A stretch of DNA of 64,000 nucleotides from Irpex lacteus. Its lineage: Eukaryota; Basidiomycota; Agaricomycetes; Polyporales; Irpicaceae. This document shows, piece after piece, positions 34,764 through 45,200 of this stretch (positions are counted from its first letter, which is position 1; the number at the start of each line of letters is the position of its first letter). The position numbers and the translations under genes are program-made. The stretch is taken from contig MQVO02000010.1 in assembly GCA_001986395.2 (NCBI GenBank), forward strand, positions 1,116,001 through 1,180,000, given 5' to 3'. The notes below the pieces were generated by a model. The model ran no database searches. It saw nothing but the letters and a program-made list of their open reading frames with translations, and was not told the origin of the DNA.

Positions 34764-35255
34764 TCCTCTGTATGTCTAGAATTCTGTATGGTTTTTCAGT
34801 TCGTAGTTTGTTGTTATTAAAGTACTGCGTACGTAGAGATGGAGGTTCGAATGGAGAATTTGGAATAGATGTCGACGTCGTGATGAATCCGCCAAGTGCA
34901 TCAGAAACACGAATTCCCAAAAATTGCTCTCTGGTTCAAGGCTAGTAGAGCTCTAGTTACCGACGATGCGAATACTTATCGTGTACGGCAACCTTATCCA
35001 GGCAGTCACATTCTCAAAGAAAGTCTTCAGCGCACGCAACAACGTATTCAGAATTGATGCAATATTGATGCATTATGTAGCGACTAGACAGGACATTGCA
35101 CGCTTCTACTGTCGTTTGTGCACATGCTTTGGTAGGAGTGATCGAGTATATACATACACAAGAAGGATTGAACGATGATAGGGATACAGTAGGTTGCGTG
35201 AAACAGAGGTATGGATACAGAGAAAGAAAAGAGGATATACGCTCTATCGTAGTGC
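34764..35255. other. Convergent intergenic region FunK1 D / 470-codon gene
   Basis: Parts (34764-34945 and 35090-35255) match the inverted copy at 3460-3950. The middle (34946-35090) is less similar. It holds the 3' ends of two convergent genes and no additional gene. Confidence 0.45.
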
Positions 35256-36668
35256 TCAGAACGTCGCGACGAAGCACGCGAACTGCCACTCTTGTATAGC
35301 CTCGTCGAGCTCTTGCAGCATCTCTTGCACCATAGGAGGCCACACCATCGAAGCTTTCAAGCTATCGCGAGAACGAGAACCACGTCTAACGGAAGTCGAG
35401 GACTTGACACTGGACATGCCGCTCGGGGAGACTCTGAGAGGCAAGACGACCGACTTCTCAAATGAAGGGAGGGACGGAATAGAAGGGATGGTAGGGATGG
35501 GCGCAGAGCTGTGGATGCCTAGGCCGTCGCCGAGAGATACGGGCCTCACCACGGAGCTGTGTCTTGCGGTACTAGTGTACTTGCGTTTTTCAGGCGTCGC
35601 GTAAGGGAGAGACGTCGAAGAACCAGAGGACCCGACGGAGGAGCTGTGGCTGTCAGAAGCAGGAAGGTCAACTTGCCATTCGGAGTCTCCGTAGATGGCG
35701 TGGCGTTTGCGGCTATGTATGCGGGTACCTTCGTCAGGATGACCATGGCCAGAAGATAGAGAGGAGACGGAGAAAGCCTTCGTGTGCGTGTGTTTACGGC
35801 GTTCTAGGATCGCGGTGCGACTGAGAGACGGGGGATCCAGCGGCAAGTTCGAGAGGAGAGCAAGCCCGGCAGAGGTAGCGGTGACGTGCATGCTCTTGGT
35901 CTTGTTCTTTCTGACGTTTTCGGAGGAGGGCGTCGAGGTGAGAGGCGTGACTAGACCGGGAGATACTGATAATGATAGTTCGTTGGAGGACTCGAAGGTT
36001 AGATCAGGCGCAGCAGACCAGGGGTGCAAGAAGGAGGCCTGAGAGACGTTGTACTCCTGGAGGGTTTCGGCGATGTCTTCTTGGGAGATGTCTCCTACTG
36101 TTGAGCGCAGGCTTGCGAGGGATCCTGTCAGACTGTCACACGCTTTAAGACCCAGTCCAGAGAGCTTGTCAGCATAGTTGGCACAGTCTAGCTTTGCTTC
36201 ACTAGCGGAGGAGAGGTCACGACCACGTTGCTCTTGAGGGGGAGTGCCTGGTCGAGAGGTCTGTGCAAGGATGAGTTCGTATACAAGACGAGAGTCAAGG
36301 TCGTAGGTTACCGAGGGGTCTTCATCCTTTAAGCTGTTGAAAGAGCAACCAGAGGCGCTTCTGTTTGGGGCAAGTTGGTACAGAGTAGGCAGTTCTAAGC
36401 GTGGGCCAGCAAAAGGTCGGTCGAAAATCATGCAAGGACTTTCCATGGCCAGTCGCTTCTCGACAGGGACCTGTTTCAACGGGCGTATCTTGAAATGGTG
36501 CGGCTTTTCGTCACGGATGGCGATGGTGGTCTGCATGGTCTTCTTTGTGTGCTCTTGCATGTCCGAAGAAGATATAGACGGGCTCGCAAGAGACGGCGAA
36601 GAGTCGAAGTCGTCGTACATGTGCGATGTTTGTGCAGATAGTCGAGGTGGGACTTGCAGGGTGGCCAT
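35256..36668 (-). CDS. Serine-rich, low-complexity protein of 470 residues, uncharacterised
   Basis: A single long exon. The protein is rich in Ser, Pro and Thr. It has short ordered-looking segments: PHHFKIRPLKQVPVEKRLA near residue 60, a DLDSRLVYELILAQT stretch near 125, SGLGLKACDSLTGSLASLR near 170, YGDSEWQVDLPAS near 320, and a C-terminal helix WPPMVQEMLQELDEAIQEWQ. No domain family is recognised. The mix of disorder and many SP/TP/RxxS sites suggests a phosphorylated regulatory or cytoskeletal adaptor, which is inference only. A fragmented inverted copy lies at 2965-3580. Divergent from the Tea4-like gene at 37328. Confidence 0.7.
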   Translation of the reverse strand: MATLQVPPRLSAQTSHMYDDFDSSPSLASPSISSSDMQEHTKKTMQTTIAIRDEKPHHFKIRPLKQVPVEKRLAMESPCMIFDRPFAGPRLELPTLYQLAPNRSASGCSFNSLKDEDPSVTYDLDSRLVYELILAQTSRPGTPPQEQRGRDLSSASEAKLDCANYADKLSGLGLKACDSLTGSLASLRSTVGDISQEDIAETLQEYNVSQASFLHPWSAAPDLTFESSNELSLSVSPGLVTPLTSTPSSENVRKNKTKSMHVTATSAGLALLSNLPLDPPSLSRTAILERRKHTHTKAFSVSSLSSGHGHPDEGTRIHSRKRHAIYGDSEWQVDLPASDSHSSSVGSSGSSTSLPYATPEKRKYTSTARHSSVVRPVSLGDGLGIHSSAPIPTIPSIPSLPSFEKSVVLPLRVSPSGMSSVKSSTSVRRGSRSRDSLKASMVWPPMVQEMLQELDEAIQEWQFACFVATF

Positions 36669-37327
36669 ATCGCACAGATGGATGTTAAAACGAGTGGAAG
36701 AGGTAAAGAGTGAATAAGAGCAAGCTGCAAAAGATTACCTTTCGAGTTGATCTTGGTGGGAGGTGGACGCAGAGACGGTGGTTGTAGCTGTGGGTTCAGT
36801 AAGTATTGGAACTTGAAATCCATTTCTCACGGTTTCTTAGAGTAAACGCCTCACTAAATACCACTACAAAGTATCACAAATAAAGTCTAACGACATAACA
36901 TAGCGTCTGTAAGAAGTGTCTAATGCGGGGTAACTAACTGACCGCCTAAGTCTCCGATAATTATTGCAAGGCGCAACGACCAACAGCAACCGGTGCATAT
37001 ACCCTCTTCGCTACGTTTCACCACCTCTGTGTCCTGCCCGTGGCTGTAATATACCTGCTGGCAACTCTGGGACAGGCCCATCTGCACGGCAGCACAGAAT
37101 AGGACATTGCTCAATTGCTCAAGATCACTACCACCACCTTCGCAGTGCGCACTCTCAAACACTCGTTCCCTCCTTTCGCCCTCTAGACCTGCTATAATTC
37201 CCAAGAAGGCTATATACCATACTCTAACTCGAACCTAAACTACGACTTTGCCCACTCGTTTCCATCCCATTTCACCCAAAGAGCTCCCTGACGCCAAGCC
37301 ACATCTCATTTACTTCCCAGCCACCTC
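36669..37327. other. Divergent intergenic region (470-codon gene / Tea4-like gene)
   Basis: About 660 bp with pyrimidine-rich stretches (around 37140-37320) before the plus-strand start. No gene and no clear TATA box. Confidence 0.4.
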
Positions 37328-40300
37328 ATGCAGGTAACCGAACAGCCCAGGAGACCAGCCAGACAAGATACCTTCGACCTCCGTGACCAAATGGCTACAG
37401 AAGATCACCATTCTCACGACATGGGCTACCCATCTGATGAGGAACACTCAGTCCTCGAGGACGACTCAGATGGGGAGGACAGAGACGACTACATGGACGA
37501 CGACGACGGTTCTTCGTCCCTCTCTATCCCTAATGAGTCTATTGACTTCGACCTCGTGTATGCCCTGCATAGCTTCGCAGCTACTGTTGATGGACAAGCG
37601 AACGTCGTCAAAGGGGACAGCCTCTTCCTGATGGACGACAGCAACAGTTACTGGTGGCTCGTTCGTGTCCTGAAGACACAGGAAGTGGGCTACATTCCAG
37701 CCGAGAACATCGAAACTCCGTTCGAGCGTCTTGCCCGCTTGAACAAGCATCGTAACGTCGATGTATGTACACTGATATACCCAAGCTTCGTCTTAATTAA
37801 CCTCTGTGTATTCAGCTCGCCTCAGCGACACAGGCAGAGCTACAACAGTCTCGCGATCGTATACTCTCCTCCCGTACGGGCTCGAATCAAGCCTCTCCCT
37901 CACCGACGCCTGCCAACGCTAACACCGGAAATCGTTCCCGCGCCGCTAAAGGCGTTACATTCACACCGGCGTTATTCGTGCACCGTTATTTGCCTGCGGT
38001 ATGGGGTGACGAGGACGAAGAAGATGAGGACACTGAGTGGGACGATGAGCCGTACGAGGACGAGGATCCTGACCTTGCGGAAGAGCAGGAGCAAGAACGA
38101 GAGCGAGCGTCCAATGAAGGAGGACCACCCGGTATGGAGCCTGATGATGGTATGAGCTGGGAGGATGGCGCTGTGGAAAGGATACAGTCAGGAGATGCCC
38201 AAGTCATTGTCACCTCTGCCAACTCTCCGACGAGCGTCGATGGGTCGCCTCGGGATGCCACGCGGGGACAGCTGCAGGATCAACAGGTCATCGCGCTCCA
38301 GCGTGCGCAAGACAATGCAGCTGCAGGTGGACAACAGTCCCCGCTCCGTTCGCAGACTTCTCCAGGTGGCAGTCAGGAAGGCACTACCACAACTCCGCCG
38401 ACCTCACCTGGAAAGGTCTTGGACCCTGCTCAGGCTACAGAGACTCGCAAGGTGTCTATTACGCCGTCGGTCGCACGTTCTGTCGACGACCATGCGCAAC
38501 CCGGACCCCTTCTCCCTAGCGCCATCATGCAACAGCAGCACGAGGAAAGAAAGCGCACGCGCGAGGAGATCGAGGCTCTAGAAGAGGCACAGCGGAAGAA
38601 AGCCAACAAGAACCCCGCCCGCCCGTCCTCGTCTTCTTCTGCATCTGACCAGAAACAGCCGAGTAAACTGCGCAAGGACCGTGACCGTGGCGATGTTACT
38701 ACAGATGACGAGGGAGGGAAGGATAAGGACAAGAAGAAGAAGAGCGGTGTGTTTGGTGGGCTGTTCGGGAGGAAGAAGGACAAGAAAGACAAGGGAGGCG
38801 CAGGTATCAGTTCGGAGACTGGTCTTGTCAGTGCTGGGAGTGTGGAGAGCGTCACGGATAGGAACTCTGCAGAGTCGGGACGATCTAGCAGCACTCATCA
38901 TGGGAGCACCAATGGGACGGACACGCCTTCTCCGGTCACAGCCAGCGCACGCCAACAGCAACAGCAGGCGATACAGCAACAGAAGGCCACTGTGGAACCT
39001 CGTAAGCCGGCGGTACAGCAGCAGACCCCTGCCGCGGGTCCCCCTTCAGCTATCACAGCACAATTGTCCCAGCATGCCTCTCAGCTGCGACAACGCGACC
39101 AGCAGCAGCAGGCCCTCTACCAACAATACCTCAACAGGTCGCCGTCTTCCCCTCCAGACGCATCCTACGGACTGCAGTCCGCGTCCGCCGTCATGCACTC
39201 CTCCAACTCTCTACTCGCCTCGCCAAACTCTGTCAACAGCCTCTCCGTCGGATCACGTCCGCGCCCTGGTTCTCTGGTTCTGTCTCCTGGTGCTATGGAC
39301 GGCCAAGGCATCGGTCTTCCTGATCTCAGCGTCATACGTGTTTTCGCTGGTAACAACCTCCAGACGGAAGCGACCTTCAAGACCGTCCTTCTCAACTCCT
39401 CGACGACCGCGTCTGATCTCGTTCGCCAGGCCGTCCAGCGTTTCCGGCTGTCTGGAGAGGACATCAGCAACTACTACCTCTCTATCAAGCAAGTCGAAGG
39501 GTCCTCAGCGACCTTGCTTCCTGCTGAGAAGCCGCTCGTCGTATTCGAGTCTCTCGTAGAAGCTGCCATGGAGCTACCAAAGGTCAAGCGCAGCAGCGTC
39601 GGAAGTATCAGTTCTATTGCCAGCAATCTGTCCATGCATCCTGCCATCAAGAAGCTGCCCATGAACGACTTCACGGACGACTCCGCCGTGAAGTTCTACC
39701 TCAACCGTCGTGGTGGCGACCCGGACGATCCCTTCCGCGACGACGCGGACGAGTCGTACATGGCAGAGAGCGCAGACGAGGATGGCGGGTCGCCACGCTC
39801 GAGCAACCAGTACCTGTCGATCAACACGGGTGGTTTGACGGCTGTTGCGGAGAGGTTCAGTTCGCCGTCGTTCAGGTTCGCGTTGCAGCTGGTCATACAT
39901 CCTGAGGACCTGCCGGATGATATGGTGTTTGACCCTCTCACGGAGGCGATCGTGTTCAAGAATACGCTGCGTGATCGACATGGGAGCGCAATTCCCTCCC
40001 CGGGGATCTCAGCGTCGCAGCGCAGGAAGATCTTCATTTTCCCTAAGAATGTGACAGTGGCGGAGGTCATTGAGCAAGGGTTGGAGCGGTTCGGCATTAT
40101 CGATGGGGTGGTTGATGGAGGAGATGAAGTCGAGGACAAGCTCACCAAGCGTCGTAGCTCAACGCGGGTTCGGTACATCCTGTCTGTCAATACCGGTGAA
40201 AAGGGTACGTCAATGTTCGATTTTTCTTTGAGAATATCGTTACTGAGTACGTTCATCTAGAGCGGGAGTTATCGCCCACAAGCAAAGTCATCGAGGCATT

Positions 40301-41678
40301 CTCCCGTCCACCGACCTATCGTGCAGCCAATCAACGTCCAAGCGATGCGAAGAGGCGCTCAATCGACTCAACACAGCTCTTAGGGAACCCCGAAGACGTC
40401 TCACCGGATGATCCCGTTTTCATCCTGCGCCGTGCAGTTGCGTATCGTCCTTCGTCCAAACATCGGTCTTCCGCTCCGCTAGACGAGATTGCCTTACAGA
40501 AGTTGCAGAGAGAATCACTCAGTGGGTCGAGTGTCACGTCAGACTCGACGATCAGTGCAAACGATGAGCCCAAGCGTCAACTGTCGAAGCAGGAAATTAT
40601 CGCAGCTCAACGAGCCGCTACTCGTGCGAACCAGCGGGCCATTCTGTCTGCGCAGACGAACTCGTCTAGAGGCCTGGACGTGCTGCTTCCGGGAAATGCT
40701 ATGATTCGCAGCTCGCGGTACGACGTGGACGATCGGATGCGCTATTCGTATGTTGAGCCGGATGGCGAGACTTACGATATCAGCGATATTGTGGAAGCTG
40801 AGTGGCGAGGCGAAGCGGGGCCCCACAAGGAGAGAAGCGATATTGCTAGAGATGATCTCCTTCATGGTGTTCTGAGCAGAGGAAAGGATGGTCTGGGTGC
40901 CAAACTCGACCGTGTCCTGAGCAAGATCAAACATGAGAAAGGAAGCGGTCGACCGCCCATTTCCCATTCAAGCTCTAGTGGCCTCTTCGATTCGACAGAT
41001 TCTTTCCGCTCAATGTCTCCCTCGGACTACTCCACTGCAGAAGGTGGACCAAGCAGCTCTCGTGCGGCTACACCCAACGCAAATGTCTTGAACGGAAGGT
41101 CCCCGACTCCTACCTCTTCGGTGCAGCGTGCTGCCTCACCCCTCCTGTCTCGGATGTCGAGTTATCGTACCGCGAGCCCAGGCGAGTCTTCAAGAGGTCA
41201 TTCCGTGACACCATCTGGCACACCGCAGAAAGGTGCTCGACCGCCACACGATCGCCAACAGTCTTTAGCTTCAGTCATGTCTGAATCCTCAGTCTATCGC
41301 AGTGGTTCGCCTGGCACTTCCCTTCCCACGCGCTCTATGACTCAATCATCCAACGGGGACCGGCCTCGAGTGGTGTTACCTAAAGACGACTTCGGTTTAA
41401 CGCAAATGCTCGCGGTTATCGAGGCGAGGGCAATGACCACCAGAAAACCTGAGCTTCCACCGCTGGATCCGGTGGATGAACTCCTGTTTGGCAGGGAGAT
41501 TGATGTCAACTCCCTGCACCCTCAGATCCGCGACATATACGCTAGCTCATTCAAAGAATTGGAAGAAATGGATAACGTGAGCTCTTCTTTCCTTCCATCT
41601 AGTGACGATTTGACTCACCGTGTCGATTCTGCGCAGGCTCTCGATAATCTTCTGCATCATGTTGCTCATGTGTTTTAA
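37328..41678 (+). CDS. SH3-domain cell polarity protein, Tea4/Bud14-like
   Basis: Exons 37328-37762, 37816-40204 and 40261-41678 encode 1413 residues. An acidic N-terminus precedes one SH3 domain (about residues 75-135: VYALHSFAATVDGQANVVKG, the DDSNSYWWLVRVL core, GYIPAENIETPFERLARLNK). The extension after GYIPxExIETP is characteristic of the Bud14/Tea4/TeaC family, SH3 proteins that link polarity landmarks, type-1 phosphatase and formins at growing tips. The middle is long, disordered, Gln/Ser-rich and has a Lys-rich patch. Two ubiquitin-like/Ras-association-like stretches follow: residues around 600-700 (VIRVFAGNNLQTEATFKTVL) and around 800-880 (FIFPKNVTVAEVIEQGLERF). The C-terminus is Ser/Pro-rich. 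Either ATG 37328 or 37391 could be the start. The assignment rests on the SH3 region. Confidence 0.6.
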
Positions 41679-42217
41679 TCTCTTACTGGCTCCTCTTTCT
41701 TCGCACGTAATCTATCCTTCGGGTTCTGTATTTATTTTTTTGTTCTTCCTCTGTTAGTCACTGTCGGTCCCTGTACGGAAGTAGTTTTGCTGTCATATCA
41801 CACTGACTCTTGCACACTATTGATTTGGTTGGCTTCGATCAGTGGGACCGTATGGTAACGCAGAGTCATAAACACGGTGTGCGGCATGCGTCGGCCATCG
41901 TGGAGTCAAATGGCTCTTAAAAGACTCTTGTCAGGGCGCATCAGCGCATGATGTCGGGGGCGTCGGTACCGACGCTTTCTAGATTAGGTAAAGGAGCGCC
42001 ACGCCTGTCGGAAATTGGCAATGCAGAGCGTGTGCACAGCGTGTCGCGTCGGGCGTCGGTCGTTTCAGACGTTGACGTTCAGCGCTCACCTCTGGCTCCG
42101 ATTACTATATAACATGGGGAGCTTGCACCATCGAAGTGTCAGACATAGGTGCTGTTGATTCTCCAACGGTGCTCGAGCCTTTTATCCTACCGTACTCACC
42201 AAACATCCCTTTCCGCT
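41679..42217. other. Intergenic region with ankyrin-gene promoter
   Basis: The 3' flank of the Tea4-like gene followed by the promoter of the next gene. No gene; a TATA-like box is listed separately. Confidence 0.45.
42106..42112 (+). promoter_or_regulatory. TATA-like box upstream of the ankyrin protein gene
   Basis: TATATAA lies 106 bp before the ATG at 42218 and only 37 bp before the upstream in-frame ATG at 42149. The short distance to 42149 argues for translation starting at 42218. Confidence 0.5.
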
Positions 42218-45200
42218 ATGCAGAACGCCGAGGCAACCAGCTTCCTCGCTCGCATCGAGCAGCTTCCCGATGGCCCAGGAGCTGATCTCGACGCGGCACT
42301 TCGTCCCTCTCTGGATGATGAAGCCGAGCTTCGCAAGCTATTCGCTCAGGACAAAGGTCATGCTCGTCTCAAAGACCCTCACGTCGGTCTCGTCGACGTG
42401 TTCAACGCGTCCCCTGCTATTCGCACCACGCGTGCGCGGGTAGTAGTCAACGAAGAAGACCTTGGTGCAAAGTACATCATGCCGTTATCTGAGGACCAGC
42501 GCCGCAAGGAGGGCACTCCTGCCATGGTGCAGAGTCTGGATGATTTCAAGAAGAACTGGGCTATCTTTACCGAAAGTTCACTGTCTCAGCTCACCGATTG
42601 GAGCAATGTCATTGCTGCTGGTGGTGCCGTGCAGGCGTGCCTTGCTCCTCTTCCCGAGAAGGCAAAAGCATCGAAGAGGTCACTCAGGAAGCACTTTCAT
42701 TCGCATGCCTATCCCGCCTCCGACGTCGACCTGTTTCTGTACGGCTTGACTCCCGAGCAGGCTGAAGTCAAAATCAACGCAATCTACGAGGCAGTCAGGG
42801 ATTCGATCCCCTGGGATGTGACTTGTATTCGCACCAAGCACACAGTGTCTATCCACTCTCAATATCCCTACCGCGCCGTGCAGATTGTGCTTCGACTCTA
42901 CCAGTCTCCTGCAGAGGTTCTCGCTGGTTTCGACGTCGATGCACCGTGTTGTGCTTTCGATGGCAACCGCGTTTGGGCCAATCCCCGTGCAATTGTCGCA
43001 GCAATGCGGCAGTGTAACACTACAGATATCACACGTCGATCTCCCTCCTACGAGGTTCGCCTTGCCAAGTATGCCTCTCGCAACTTTGAGATCTATGTAC
43101 CTCAGCTCCGACGTGAAGACATTGACCCTACTGTGAGTGAGATTGTATTATGCACTTACCTCGATGCTGACATCCCGCGTTTCCCGCTCAGATTTTCGAG
43201 CGTTCTATCGTTCGAGTACAAGGATTGGCTCGCCTGATTGTACTCGAGAAGTTAGCTACCGCCGCTGCTCGAGAGCAGTATATCGACTCTCGTCGCAATA
43301 TACGGGGGCGTCCCCCCAGGCCAAACCAGTGGATGCGATCTAAGAGAGTGAAGACGTACAAGGGAGATCTGAAGGACGAGGTTAATGCCGGACTAGAGTT
43401 GAGCGACTACGATGTTGTCTCGTTACACATACCCTACGGCCCAGGATGGGATGCCAGACGTATCGAGAAGCTTGTATATCAGACGGTACGTGTTAAATTG
43501 ATGCGTGCTCATAAGTCCATACTGATTTCGTGCTAGGATCTTGGAATGAATTGTGCGTCACGATAACTCGCTCTTGAGCAGGTGCTCATCTGTTTTAGCT
43601 CCATTCAATCCGAAGAACAAGGGGAGAAGACTTCATCGCCATCCCGCCTTCTTTGGTACTATGCCAGAGTGCCTAGAGGATTGCTGTGAAGTGCGTTTTG
43701 TCTTTCCATGTAAAACGTGGTTCTCACACAGAATACTTTTCACCAGTACTGTCCAGTCCCGAAGAACGACGAAGAGCGAGAGTTGCAGAAGGTTGAGGAT
43801 GAATCTTACCTTCGCGGTAGAGTGCAGTACGTGCCCTATTACCCACCACCTCACATATTACTGAGTCGCTTGCTCAGGTTCATCATCGAGGACGCAGGTC
43901 GCCAATCTATCTCTGGCAGCTTCAATCCGATTGATGAAGGAGAGTGGACGGAGCAGGCGTACATGGGCCCAACCGAGAAATTCTTTGCAGCGATTGCAGC
44001 GCATGACCGTAACACAGTAGGCAATATGATCAAGGACGGCATTGACGTGAATCGCCGCGACCACGTTGGCCGCACTCCCCTGCAGGTCGCTACGCTGTCT
44101 CAGGCAGTTGACATTGCAATCGATCTCATCGACGCCGACGCTAGAATGACCTCACGTCTAGTCGACGGCCGTACGGTGCTACACTTGGCTGCACAATTGA
44201 ACCTGCCGGCTCTGGTGCGGAAGCTGTTGGAGCGTAGTGTCGTCAATAGGGAGGCTGCAGAGGCGGCGGAAGCGGAGGCCGCTCGCTTGAAGGAGGAGCA
44301 AACCATGGACGTTGCAGACGATATCGCCAAAGAAGAGAGTATTGCATCAGACAGCGACAGATCGCAAGACAGCAGCGAGGACGATTGGGATTCTGACGAA
44401 GCGGATAGCACTGATGACAAGGAAGAGGACAAGCCCAAGGACATCGACGGCAACATTCCAGAGGACGAGACAGAGGAACCGGATGTATTCGAGATCGATG
44501 TTCAAGACTGGGATTATGCTCTTTCTCCCTTACACTACGCAGTCATGTCAGGCTCTTCTGCCGCACTCGATCTCTTGCTTGCGTCCGGAGCAAACGCTAG
44601 TCTTGTTGCGAAACTCCCGTCGGCACCATATGCATCCAAATATGTCCAATCATTGCTCTTGGCAGCCGTAACGGAGGACGAAAGTGAGGCCTGCCGGATT
44701 GTAGAGAAGCTACTCACGGCTGGCGCAGTCTCCTCTGAAGCCGACGAGAACCTTGCGACTGTGTTCCATCGCATCGTGGCTCAATCCAAGTGGAGGCTGG
44801 TATCGACACTCCTTGCTCGTGATCCCAACGCCAAGGCTGTTTTGAACGTTCCGTATATGCCGCGATACAGCAACGTGGTATTTCCTCTGGTCTCTGCAGT
44901 TTCTAGGGCTCTTATTCTACGCTTGCTTGTCTATTGGCATATGGCGCCAAGATCAACTCCTCCCAAGATGAGCTAGAGAGGGCGCGGGATACGAAGTATG
45001 TCATCTCATCGCTTCATGAAGAGTCATTTCTAATCATCTTTAGGATAAGGAATGATCCGCATGTCCTTCCCTTATCCTCCATGACGGTCCCGACTGCTTT
45101 GGAGGCGGCCCTGTCAGCTTGCGATGATTCCGTCCACCTCTTGGTTGAGCTGGGCGCTGATGTCAACCAAACATTATCTGAGACTCGCAACATGTCCAAC

